Shown in pieces: positions 7,491 to 16,361 of a stretch of DNA of 64,000 nt (its first letter is position 1; each line of letters opens with the position of its first letter). The position numbers were made by a program, and so were the translations under genes. Location: positions 1 to 64,000 of the forward strand of contig CADAOD010000010.1 of assembly GCA_902789415.1 (NCBI GenBank), written 5' to 3'. The notes under the pieces were generated by a model, which saw only the letters and a list, made by a program, of their open reading frames with translations, searched no databases and was not told the origin of the DNA. The DNA is from an uncultured Prevotellaceae bacterium. Its GTDB lineage: Bacteria; Bacteroidota; Bacteroidia; Bacteroidales; Bacteroidaceae.

Positions 7491-9015
7491 ATATATATAT
7501 AATGTAGAGCATCGTCCTAACAAAACAGGTGTTTTGCTTGCAATACCGATGTATATGTATCGGATTGAGACATATAAAATAGAGTATGGAATTAACTTTT
7601 TCCAAAAAGCAGTTTTGATGTTCAAGACAAAACCAGGAATTGACAATAGTACAATTGCCAATTGCCTCGGTCTTGACGAGGAACTTGTTAATATGGTCTC
7701 AGAACAGTTAGTCACATCTAAGTTAATTGGTTCTGATGGTCGACTGACACACCGGGGTAAAGAGATAAAAGATGACATAGATGGTCTCATCGTAGATGAG
7801 AGCAAGAAATCTATTGGATACGTCTTTCAACATGTCAACGATGAAGGCTTATATTCTTTTTACGTTAACAACATCCAAAAGGCAACTGTTATCAATGGAG
7901 ATATTTGCACAGGAACTAAAGGTGAAAACGGGGAAGAAGATTACTATACCAAGCCGATTCTTGCAGATAAACTTTTAGATAAGCGTGTTGTCAATTACGC
8001 TCCCAATGAACGTGAAATACTGGGAATGATAAGGCGCTCAAATAAACATATTCACTCAAATAAAGAAATCGAACCCCTAAATATAGATGCTTCAAGATAT
8101 GGTATTTCTTTTGTCCCAAATAATCATCCGTCATTGGTATGGGTATGCACATATGCTTATGTACCCAGAATTAAAGAGGATATTTATGGAAGCGAATGGG
8201 AAATACAAGACCCATTCGGATTTGAAAATAACTCTGAGCTGAAATTATACATTGAAGCACTTCTTTCTGACGGATTGATAGAAGACTTCACTTGCAATTT
8301 TAAAGATTTAAAGACCGTTAATGACCATACCATTGATACATTCCAAGCAATGATGGATGAAATGGTAGATACAGAAATGGGTAAGTCTTTTGATATTGGC
8401 TACTACAAACTTGATAAGAATACAATCAAATATTTAAGGGCTGTACTTAAAAACTACTTGTTACTCAGAAGAAATTCTGAGATTGATACGTGTGGCTCTT
8501 TTATTGGAAATATTCAAAACACACTTGAAACCATCTTCAAAATAGATTTTGAAAAGAATGAAACTACTTATAGAAAAGTAATTAATTCATTTCGTTATGA
8601 GTATAGAATCGATAAAAGGACGAAGACGGATTTTTTCAAGGAAGAAGATCGTTATGACTATATCGATGAGTTATTTATCACTGGAGGTTTAAAAGCTGAT
8701 CAGGACACTCAAAGACAGATGAAGAATATCGCAAAGAAATTTGACATAGTTCATGTCACTTCTCTTAGACAATATCTAATAAAATTCTTATTTGGATATA
8801 AATACAATAAGGACAATCCTCTTTATGACATTATAAAGGATAAGGTTGGAGTGATTTATAAAATTGGAGGTCTCCGTAACATTGGCAGTCACGGACAGAC
8901 CAGTAGTGAAAAGCAAATACGAAGTTTGTCAGTCGAGGAGATAGAACTTTATTATAACGAATTGAAACAGATCATTAACAATTATATCATTAGATACAAT
9001 GGGCAAAAAGGATAA
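7471..9015 (+). CDS. Winged-helix protein with HEPN-like Rx4H C-terminus
   Basis: A 514-residue protein of no family I can name. An N-terminal winged-helix-like stretch is seen around residues 50-100 (STIANCLGLDEELVNMV, then LTHRGKEI). The C-terminal 120 residues are helix-rich and contain GLRNIGSHG, where R469-N-I-G-S-H474 fits the Rx4-6H catalytic motif of HEPN ribonucleases. No membrane segment or signal peptide is seen. It overlaps the helicase gene by 20 bases and the next gene by 17, so translation is probably coupled. If the HEPN reading is right it is the likely toxic RNase effector of the operon; that is inference from one motif and its helical context. Confidence 0.6.
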   Translation: MAQELYEYIYNVEHRPNKTGVLLAIPMYMYRIETYKIEYGINFFQKAVLMFKTKPGIDNSTIANCLGLDEELVNMVSEQLVTSKLIGSDGRLTHRGKEIKDDIDGLIVDESKKSIGYVFQHVNDEGLYSFYVNNIQKATVINGDICTGTKGENGEEDYYTKPILADKLLDKRVVNYAPNEREILGMIRRSNKHIHSNKEIEPLNIDASRYGISFVPNNHPSLVWVCTYAYVPRIKEDIYGSEWEIQDPFGFENNSELKLYIEALLSDGLIEDFTCNFKDLKTVNDHTIDTFQAMMDEMVDTEMGKSFDIGYYKLDKNTIKYLRAVLKNYLLLRRNSEIDTCGSFIGNIQNTLETIFKIDFEKNETTYRKVINSFRYEYRIDKRTKTDFFKEEDRYDYIDELFITGGLKADQDTQRQMKNIAKKFDIVHVTSLRQYLIKFLFGYKYNKDNPLYDIIKDKVGVIYKIGGLRNIGSHGQTSSEKQIRSLSVEEIELYYNELKQIINNYIIRYNGQKG

Positions 9016-11407
9016 GAAAAATAAGCAAAAGCAACAACAGAAAGCAGTTGCTCCTAAGCAGCAGGTCGTTACACAGGCAATGATAAACGAGGCTAAAGAC
9101 GCTTTGGCCGAGTCTTCGACTGCTTTGGAATCGATTCCAGTTGATGAAGTTAATGTGGCAGAGATAGAAGCCGCATATGTTACAGACGGCTCTGTTTCTT
9201 CGGAAGATGTAGCAAAGTGTATTGCTGAAATTAAGAAAGCAACAAAAATTTTATCATCAACCCAACAGAGGTATGAGGAAATGAAATCACAACTCGAAGA
9301 TGATAAAAAAGACTGGTTGGATAAGAAATCAGACGAAGAGTCAGAACTTAAGGAAAACAAGAAAAAAGCAGAAGAGGACTTAGAAAAACAAAATGCGGAA
9401 CTTGCTGAGAAACGCAAGGACTTAAACGAAAGAGAATTACGTCTTCTTGCAGACGAAGATGCTTTGAAGGCCGGAGATAATAGCGCAATTATAGAAAGAC
9501 TCATAGCTGCATTTAAGAATAGCAAAGAGGAAGTCATTACTGCTGCAGAAACTCATCTTAAAGAACAAGCTTCAGTTGCAAGTGAGTATCTTGAGAAGTT
9601 GGAAAACATAACTTCTAAAGAGTCGCAGCTTGAAATTAAAGAGAAGGAACTTCGGGTTCTTGAAAAGAAGGTAAAGACAATGGAATCAATTATAGAGGAA
9701 GAGCGCGAGGCCTTGCGAGAAGAAATTCAAGCAGATGTACAGAGTAAGTTTGAGGAACGCTTAAACTCTGCAACAATTGATCTTAACCGCTATAAGTTGA
9801 AACTAGAAAAAGCTAATGCCGAGACTGATGAGTTAAAGGCTATAATAGAAAGTATCCAGTCTGCCTTTGGGGATATGGATCCAGAGGAGATGGCAACAAT
9901 TTGCTCAAAACAAAAAGAAGAAATAAACGAACTTCAGCAGGAATTATCTTTGCGGCCTCTTCAGGGTGATTTAGATACCAAACAGAAACAAGTCGAATTC
10001 CTCATGCAAGATATCAAGGAACTGCGTGAAAAATTCAACGAGAAAGAGTATTATGAGCTAAAGGCTATGTTTGACAACAATGATATTTTGTTAAGTGAAA
10101 AGCAAACTCTTACAGGACAATTGGAATCTGCAAAAGCTCAAATAATATATTATAAAGACACTGTGGAGGATTTACGTCATACGATTAGTGAAATAAATGA
10201 AAGTCATAATAAGGGAAATGCTTTCAAATCGTCTAGCAAGTATGACTCAGGAGAATTCCAAGTTCCACTGATGAGAGGAACTGCACCGGCCAGTCTTTCC
10301 GAGTTTATTAGTTATCTTCAGTCTTTTATGGCATCTCCAGAGCATAGTGAGAAAGAACGCCGTTTCTATTCCAAAGACATTATTAAAAAATTTATTGCAG
10401 GACTCCATATGTCCCCAATAACAATTTTGCAAGGAATTAGCGGTACAGGTAAAACCAGTCTGCCTCGTGCTGTTGCAATGGCAATGATGGCAGATGACCC
10501 AAATTACAGCGACGTAAAAGGTGCTGATGAATTGTCGAAAGCTCCATATAGAATATGTCCCATACAATCTGGCTGGCGTGACAAAATGGACTTGATGGGG
10601 TTCTATAACTCATTTGAAAAAAGCTATCATGAAACAGAGTTCTTTAATGCCCTATATCTAGCAAATCAGCCTAAGTACGAGCACATTCTTTTCTTTATTG
10701 TTCTTGATGAAATGAATTTGTCCCGACCAGAGCACTATTTCGCTGATTTTCTATCAAAATTGGAACTATCCTCAGAAGAACAACGTAAAATAAAGATTGA
10801 TAATGTCCCAGAAGACATCTGTCCAAAGAGTATTATCGGCGGAACTTTGGCTATTCCCAAAAACGTTCGGTTTATCGGCACAGCAAACCACGATGAGACT
10901 ACGTTGGAGTTTGCACCTAAAACTTATGACCGCTCAAATGTCATCGAGATGCCTCGCAACTGCCCGAAGGATGATATTCCCAACTATGTAAAACGCTATA
11001 ATGTCACTTATAAATGGCTTAGCGAACAATTTGAAGAAGCAGAAAGAAAACATATTAAAGAGTATGCATACTTCGATAAGTTCATTAAAGATGATAAGAT
11101 AATAGAATTACTTGCGAATAAAGATATCGGTATCGGAAATCGTTTTGAAGGACAAGCAAAACGCTTCATATCTGTGTTTGTAGAAGCTGGTGACAATGAA
11201 AAAGATGATATTGCTAAAGCTGCAGACCATCTTATGACCACCCGTCTTTTCCGAACTCTTAAAGATAACTATGATTTAAGTTATGACAATCTTGACGAGT
11301 TTAAGACGAGTTATACCCGTGAGTTTAAAAGCCATTTCTTTGGCAAGGAACCAGAGGAAGCAATTGCGTTTTTCGATAGAGAATTAGAAAAGAAGAAGCA
11401 AAAATGA
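8999..11407 (+). CDS. Coiled-coil McrB-like AAA+ protein
   Basis: An 802-residue protein. A Lys/Gln-rich N-terminus leads into a long coiled coil (about residues 80-400, dense in E, K, L and Q), then a McrB-type AAA+ domain. Motifs are GISGTGKTSL (Walker A, about 479) and FFIVLDEMNLSRPEHYF (Walker B, about 565), the latter typical of the McrB clade. The usual McrB signature MNxxDxS is replaced here by IGTANHDETT (about 622), followed by YDRSNVIEM. McrB proteins form NTP-driven hexamers that activate a McrC partner. Such a partner, with ATGA overlap, is the next gene. The coiled coil takes the place of the DNA-reading domain of classical McrB. Nucleotide preference (GTP or ATP) cannot be told from sequence alone. 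Confidence 0.85.
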   Translation: MGKKDKKNKQKQQQKAVAPKQQVVTQAMINEAKDALAESSTALESIPVDEVNVAEIEAAYVTDGSVSSEDVAKCIAEIKKATKILSSTQQRYEEMKSQLEDDKKDWLDKKSDEESELKENKKKAEEDLEKQNAELAEKRKDLNERELRLLADEDALKAGDNSAIIERLIAAFKNSKEEVITAAETHLKEQASVASEYLEKLENITSKESQLEIKEKELRVLEKKVKTMESIIEEEREALREEIQADVQSKFEERLNSATIDLNRYKLKLEKANAETDELKAIIESIQSAFGDMDPEEMATICSKQKEEINELQQELSLRPLQGDLDTKQKQVEFLMQDIKELREKFNEKEYYELKAMFDNNDILLSEKQTLTGQLESAKAQIIYYKDTVEDLRHTISEINESHNKGNAFKSSSKYDSGEFQVPLMRGTAPASLSEFISYLQSFMASPEHSEKERRFYSKDIIKKFIAGLHMSPITILQGISGTGKTSLPRAVAMAMMADDPNYSDVKGADELSKAPYRICPIQSGWRDKMDLMGFYNSFEKSYHETEFFNALYLANQPKYEHILFFIVLDEMNLSRPEHYFADFLSKLELSSEEQRKIKIDNVPEDICPKSIIGGTLAIPKNVRFIGTANHDETTLEFAPKTYDRSNVIEMPRNCPKDDIPNYVKRYNVTYKWLSEQFEEAERKHIKEYAYFDKFIKDDKIIELLANKDIGIGNRFEGQAKRFISVFVEAGDNEKDDIAKAADHLMTTRLFRTLKDNYDLSYDNLDEFKTSYTREFKSHFFGKEPEEAIAFFDRELEKKKQK

Positions 11408-13164
11408 CCTATTTTGATAGATTCACAGGCCAGATAATAGCAAAACTTCCAAGACATATGGATCTTGGGAGGTTTGCTGTTATTGATAAGGGGATCATTT
11501 GTGATCTTACTAACGCTGATGCAGTCCAAATGGGGGATTATGTTGTTCGAGAGAGCTTGTTTGAAGAAACCAATCAGAATATACACGATTTGCTACAGAC
11601 AATTGCCGCAAATTATATAGGCAACATAAACAATATTGCTCCAATAATACAGAAGTTCAATATAGAGATAAAAGAATTTGAAAAGCTGCTTAATGAGCAA
11701 AAATCACATTTACGGGCAATAGTGGCAAATCCGCATTCACTTCTAGATAAAAATACGATGAAGGTCAATATTGGCAGGGCGAAGCGAATATCTACAAGAA
11801 GTTATCAGCATCTTTCGCATCACTCAGAAGATTGGGAGAAAATGACTATTTTGTCCCCTAAGCCAATGAAGATATTACATGAAGAACTTACCATTGACTA
11901 CGCTGTATATGAGAATTTATTGCTGAAAGCCTTTCTTCATGAGGCAATTAAGTACTTGAATAAACGTGTAAAAGAGACTGCAGATATTACTAAATTTTTC
12001 TTGTCCATCTTTGACCATCAAGAGTTCGAAAATGTATGGGCAGAAAAAATCGATCGTACTATTGCACTGGTCGGACGTGCTTCAAAGTCAAACAGATCTA
12101 AGGATTCTGGAGAAACGAACAGAACACTAAATGCTTTAAAGTCTGAATTGGTTAAACTAGAACATGCACAGTTATTTGACGAATTTCCCAAACATGCAGC
12201 AGAATCAATAGTCTATCATGATTCAAATGTACTGAATTCACATAAGCACTATAAATACTTAAAGGTTCTTTGGTTAGAACTCAAAAAAATCAAGGAACAG
12301 ACAGATAGTAAAGATCCATTTGTTGTTCACCAAGATATAATGGACAACATGCGCATTTATGTGGAGGCTTTGTTTGCTTATTCATTACGCATTATGGGAT
12401 TTAAAATCACAGGTAAGCCAAGCGCTATTTATGCCATTCATGATTCCTTACCAGCGATCAACATGAATGTTGATGAATATGGAATAATCCATTTAGCAAC
12501 CGAAAACGTAAGTGTTAATGTTATTTCTTTGGGTGGAATTTATGATATTGAAAATGCAAAAGAACTACCCCAAAACACTATTTGCTTTTGTTTTTATGAT
12601 TATCAAAAAAGTATCAATAATGCCGATGGGATTTATTTTGTAAACCCTATTGACGCAAATAGTATTGAGAGTTCAGGACAAGTACTTAGAAAATTGATTA
12701 TCAATGATTACGCAGCAATAATTAACAAGGGAATTCAATTTAAGCCTATCCTTAGAGATTTTGTCGCTGCGATAAATTGCGATAACATTATTTTTGACAA
12801 CAAGTCTTATACATTTTCTTTTTCTGATGTTATGCCTCGAGAAATTGAAGAAAAAAAGGTCATAGCCAGTCTTAAGGAATTTCAAACATATAAACAACGT
12901 AGTAAGCGAGAGCAGGACGAGTTAGTAAAAGAAATATCTACATTGGTTTATGATATAAACAACAGACGTGTCGAAATCTCAGAATCTTTAGTCTGTCCAA
13001 AGTGTGGAAGACATTATCGAATAAAAGATTTGAGATATCTTGTTTGTGACTGTGGATTCGTTTGTGATATAACGGATGAAAAAGCAAGATTCTTTCATCA
13101 GCATAAGGAGAGTTCATATTCTAATATTACGGAAAAAGGCTGGGGAATGGATTTGATTAACTAA
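11404..13164 (+). CDS. McrC-like (DUF2357-type) protein with zinc ribbon
   Basis: A 586-residue protein encoded with ATGA overlap directly after the McrB-like gene, the McrC position. The segment YENLLLKAFLHEAIKYL (about residue 180) resembles the DUF2357 region found in McrC homologues. A C-terminal zinc ribbon, CPKCGRHYRI...CDCGF (about 530-560), is clear. I see no convincing PD-(D/E)xK nuclease motif after the DUF2357-like part, where classical McrC has one; the middle third is beta-rich and unassigned. It could be a catalytically silent adaptor that delivers the complex to a target, with cleavage done elsewhere in the operon. The McrC assignment rests on position and short similarity. Confidence 0.55.
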   Translation: MTYFDRFTGQIIAKLPRHMDLGRFAVIDKGIICDLTNADAVQMGDYVVRESLFEETNQNIHDLLQTIAANYIGNINNIAPIIQKFNIEIKEFEKLLNEQKSHLRAIVANPHSLLDKNTMKVNIGRAKRISTRSYQHLSHHSEDWEKMTILSPKPMKILHEELTIDYAVYENLLLKAFLHEAIKYLNKRVKETADITKFFLSIFDHQEFENVWAEKIDRTIALVGRASKSNRSKDSGETNRTLNALKSELVKLEHAQLFDEFPKHAAESIVYHDSNVLNSHKHYKYLKVLWLELKKIKEQTDSKDPFVVHQDIMDNMRIYVEALFAYSLRIMGFKITGKPSAIYAIHDSLPAINMNVDEYGIIHLATENVSVNVISLGGIYDIENAKELPQNTICFCFYDYQKSINNADGIYFVNPIDANSIESSGQVLRKLIINDYAAIINKGIQFKPILRDFVAAINCDNIIFDNKSYTFSFSDVMPREIEEKKVIASLKEFQTYKQRSKREQDELVKEISTLVYDINNRRVEISESLVCPKCGRHYRIKDLRYLVCDCGFVCDITDEKARFFHQHKESSYSNITEKGWGMDLIN

Positions 13165-13175
13165 TACTCAAGACT

Positions 13176-15014
13176 ATGAAATATGAATTAAATACTCCAT
13201 ATGATTTTGACGTGAGGAATCTTGTTGAAGAAGATGGTTCCCTTTTCTTTCATGTTGAAGTCGGTGAACACTTATTCCCAGTTCGGGCTTATCAAGAACA
13301 GTTACAAGCTGCCTTGCCGTCAAAAGTGTCTTGTTTAATAGTGCAAGATAAAAACAAAGAGGCATACCTTGTCCAGAACAAAGCAACTCTTTATCCTTCA
13401 TTATATAAACCAAACAGGAGGTATCTTTTCGAGATAGTCGATATAAAAGATTCGTATGTAATAATGCAAGACAAATATGGACTATATCATAAGATGGATA
13501 AAGGTGAATCCAAGTATTCGCTGAATGAGATTGTGGTTCGTGAGGTAAAAGTCATTATAGACAGTAGTTCCATGGCACATCTTATCTTTTATTATAATGA
13601 ACCAGCTGTTACAGAAAAAACGGTGGATTCTACTGTTAGACAAGAAAATGTCCCTGTAACATATTATCCACCAACAATATTTGAGCAAGATACTCCGAAA
13701 GTCTCTTCTACGCATACTACAGATGAAAACAAAAAAGAGGAAAACAGACTTTCGTCAAGTGAAAAAAAGAAGAATGACTATGTATTAAATAGTCTATCAG
13801 TGCCAATGATGATTACCACAAGAGACTGGGATCATCTTTCAGTTTATCTTAAGCATAATTTACAAGGAGGAAAAATACGCGTAATCCAGCAAGATGTATT
13901 AAAAACCTTTGAGAATGAACAATCTGCAGAATTGTACTGGGAAACCGTCTTGTTTTTATTAAAATATGACGCGCATATTTTTATAGGTACAATAGCAAAA
14001 ATAGATATATCCAAATTTAAAAATGTTAGTAGTGGCTTGGAAAATTCCGATATAAATGATATTGTTCATATTTCATTTTCTAACATAGATAAAATAAAAT
14101 TTGCGATTGATATAACAATGCCTCTTAAAGATCAATTGACAATAGAACATAAAAATTTCATTCAAGAAAAAGGGGCAAATATAAGTTCAAGTGAAACTTT
14201 CTATAGTCTTTTTAAACTTCTGGGACTATCTCCTAACGAGGCTGTTTATTACATGCTCACTATGCCAGATAATAATGTGGCAGCTTTTACATTATATAAA
14301 TTTTACATGGATGGAAAAAAAGGAAATCGGTTTGATGAAAAATCGCCTTTTGAAGTATTTAGGCCATCGAAAATCAGAACCTTCATTTCAATGATGGAAG
14401 GGAGTAAGTCCATATCTTTCAAACTTGCTGCAAACTTAATTAACAAGATAATCTTTGATAGAGGGTCTTGTCCATATGGCTTGCAAGAAGCAGTAAATGT
14501 GAATGGCATGGAAGGTTTTACAAAATATATCAATCGTATAGAGCATCAAACGAATACAAAGAATTTTATCGGCTCTCTTTCTAAAGGAGATTATATCAAG
14601 GGGCTAAGTTTCGTGAAGGAATTAGATAACTATTATCATCTTATTGAGCAGGGGACGGGTACAAATGTCCTTTTAGACAAAGACTTGACTACCCAAAAAC
14701 CGGTAATCGGTTTAAAATGCGAGGCTAGAATAGCCAAAAAACTGAGCAACAAGGGTAAAACGGTTTTCATTGTTACTCAAAAGCCAGTACCACTGATGTA
14801 TGGTTTTCCTCCTTTGGTAAATAAATCAAGGATTCTTGATGTTAGTTTTTCAGAAAGAGGAGTCGGGAACTGGTATCCTGAAGTTAAGAATTATACAAAA
14901 CTGTTGAATATAGAGATTGGAGAAAGACCTCGTTTTGTTAATTATAAGCAAAGACAGAAAGCAAGGATAATACGTAAAATGGATTTCTTTACATACATTG
15001 TAAAAATCTTGTAA
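13176..15014 (+). CDS. Unknown operon-terminal protein, possible OB/S1-like domains
   Basis: A 612-residue protein of no recognised family. The N-terminal 130 residues are beta-rich (LFPVRAYQEQL, then RRYLFEIVDIKDSYVIMQDKYGLYHKM) and read like a small-barrel nucleic-acid-binding fold. A charged, low-complexity linker follows (about 145-205). The middle is helical with no motif. Residues about 465-545 (GSLSKGDYIKGLSFVKELDNYYHLIEQGT...) again look like an S1/OB-type barrel. It begins 11 bases after the McrC-like gene and ends just before the operon terminator. RNA or DNA binding is only a fold-level guess. Base composition matches the rest of the operon. Confidence 0.6.
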   Translation: MKYELNTPYDFDVRNLVEEDGSLFFHVEVGEHLFPVRAYQEQLQAALPSKVSCLIVQDKNKEAYLVQNKATLYPSLYKPNRRYLFEIVDIKDSYVIMQDKYGLYHKMDKGESKYSLNEIVVREVKVIIDSSSMAHLIFYYNEPAVTEKTVDSTVRQENVPVTYYPPTIFEQDTPKVSSTHTTDENKKEENRLSSSEKKKNDYVLNSLSVPMMITTRDWDHLSVYLKHNLQGGKIRVIQQDVLKTFENEQSAELYWETVLFLLKYDAHIFIGTIAKIDISKFKNVSSGLENSDINDIVHISFSNIDKIKFAIDITMPLKDQLTIEHKNFIQEKGANISSSETFYSLFKLLGLSPNEAVYYMLTMPDNNVAAFTLYKFYMDGKKGNRFDEKSPFEVFRPSKIRTFISMMEGSKSISFKLAANLINKIIFDRGSCPYGLQEAVNVNGMEGFTKYINRIEHQTNTKNFIGSLSKGDYIKGLSFVKELDNYYHLIEQGTGTNVLLDKDLTTQKPVIGLKCEARIAKKLSNKGKTVFIVTQKPVPLMYGFPPLVNKSRILDVSFSERGVGNWYPEVKNYTKLLNIEIGERPRFVNYKQRQKARIIRKMDFFTYIVKIL

Positions 15015-15020
15015 TAAGGA

Positions 15021-15048
15021 AAGGTGAGGTATACCTCCTCACCTTTTT
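15021..15048 (+). terminator. Rho-independent terminator of the defence operon
   Basis: GGTGAGG (15023-15029) pairs with CCTCACC (15037-15043) around a seven-base loop, followed by five T. It stands seven bases after the last operon stop. The A-rich left side may let it also serve the convergent WYL gene. Confidence 0.8.
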
Positions 15049-15082
15049 ATTGATACTTGTGATTATAACCTATTGATTTTTG

Positions 15083-16132
15083 TCAGGTATCAGTTTCCAT
15101 CATGTTAATGGAAGAATAGCTTTCTAACATAAGCTGAAGTCTTTTTATTACTTCTTCCCTTATACTATTAGGAGTTATCACCAATAATTCCTTACCAAAA
15201 GAGCATAATTCTCGTATAAGTTCAAAGTTGGGAATACAATCTATTGTAAAGAATAGCCCTCCTTTAAGTTGTGGGTATTTTGAACGTAGTTCCGCTTCGA
15301 GATCTCCTTTTTGGGTAGTATAGCTCCCATGAATGGGTTTTGTATCTATATAGTTTTTGGAGACATCACTTACCCAACATTGAATGTGTTCTATAGGGCG
15401 GTCTTCATAAAAGGTAACTCCTACGATATCTTCAAATCTCTCTAACAAATCTGCTGGGCATTTAACATATTTCTTTTCTGGGAGCGGCTCCACAGCGTCT
15501 ATTCTGTCAAGAGCAAAATGCAGAATTTTCATGTCGCAGTCAGCTGCACCAAGCAAATACCAACGATCATTGTACTGTTTTAGAAGATAAGGATGAAAGA
15601 CTATACTACGGATTGTCGTATCAGTAAAAGTGTGGTATTCCAAACTGATAACTACTTCATTGGAAATGTGGTCAAAGATTGTGCCAAGTAGATTGGAGTT
15701 TTGTAAATATGGGTTATGACTAAAGCTGATAACCTGGTTTCGTTCCTCCAGCCCAAGGCCAATTTTCATGTCATCTAACCACTTAAAGTTGTCAAGACCG
15801 TCAAATTGCCCTATGGTATTTAGTACCTCACAAAGCAAATTCTTTTCCTCTCGGGTCATTTCTTCTTTAAAAATGGAAAATGAGTATTTACTATAGGTGA
15901 TACAATTCCTTCCATCCTTTCTATATCGCTCTATAGGTGCAGAGAAAGGTGCCCCTTGTAACGAAAGCAAGTCTTTCTCTATGCATCTTTGTGTGACAGC
16001 TTCATAGCCATCATTCTCGAGCATATTATTTACTTGATCTGTCAGATCGTGAATGTCAAAATAGTGGTGATGGTCAGAAAGAAGTCTGTCCAAATACCTA
16101 TACCTTATCAAAGCATTTTTATTCGTTGGCAT
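15083..16132 (-). CDS. WYL-domain transcriptional regulator
   Basis: A 349-residue DeoR/YafY-type regulator. The N-terminus (about 5-75) is a winged helix, including LLSDHHHYFDIHDLTDQV. The central WYL domain (about 160-240) contains VVISLEYHT, FHPYLLKQYNDRWYLLGA and a following ALDRIDAVE, all diagnostic. A C-terminal WCX-type extension follows (IQCWVSDVSKNYI). WYL domains bind nucleotide or nucleic-acid ligands, and such regulators often sit in phage-defence loci such as BREX and CRISPR. It converges on the defence operon across the terminator. The probable promoter -7 box (TAATTTTG, 16262-16269, minus strand) lies about 130 bases upstream. Whether it controls the operon is not shown by the sequence. 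Confidence 0.88.
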   Translation of the reverse strand: MPTNKNALIRYRYLDRLLSDHHHYFDIHDLTDQVNNMLENDGYEAVTQRCIEKDLLSLQGAPFSAPIERYRKDGRNCITYSKYSFSIFKEEMTREEKNLLCEVLNTIGQFDGLDNFKWLDDMKIGLGLEERNQVISFSHNPYLQNSNLLGTIFDHISNEVVISLEYHTFTDTTIRSIVFHPYLLKQYNDRWYLLGAADCDMKILHFALDRIDAVEPLPEKKYVKCPADLLERFEDIVGVTFYEDRPIEHIQCWVSDVSKNYIDTKPIHGSYTTQKGDLEAELRSKYPQLKGGLFFTIDCIPNFELIRELCSFGKELLVITPNSIREEVIKRLQLMLESYSSINMMETDT

Positions 16133-16156
16133 ATTTCAATAATAATTAATTCTTTT

Positions 16157-16258
16157 CATCCTTCTTTCTTCCATGTAAATCCACAGCCGAGACACTCAAA
16201 TGTACCATCACTATAGAGATTCACTTCCTCACATCCGCCTTCCGGACAATAAATACTG
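16157..16258 (-). pseudogene. Zinc-ribbon mini-ORF or gene fragment without start codon
   Basis: On the minus strand an open frame reads SIYCPEGGCEEVNLY, then FECLGCGFTWKKEG and TGA. That is a compact two-knuckle zinc ribbon (CPEGGC and CLGC), complete at its C-terminus. There is no ATG, GTG or TTG in frame; ATT at 16253-16255 replaces the expected ATG, and a stop lies a few codons upstream. The -7 box of the WYL gene is directly upstream, so this segment would be the transcribed leader. It is most likely the remnant of a small zinc-ribbon gene; a rare ATT start is less likely. Confidence 0.5.
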
Positions 16259-16261
16259 TCG

Positions 16262-16269
16262 CAAAATTA
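16262..16269 (-). promoter_or_regulatory. Probable -7 element upstream of the WYL gene
   Basis: TAATTTTG on the minus strand fits TAnnTTTG. A convincing -33 TTTG at 19-21 bases is not seen. The transcript would start within the zinc-ribbon fragment. Confidence 0.4.
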
Positions 16270-16361
16270 CAAAAAAACACTATAATACAGCCAAGACTAC
16301 CACCCTTTTGTGATATTTTCACATTATTTTATCGCCGTGACTAGATTCATAAATTTTGTCT

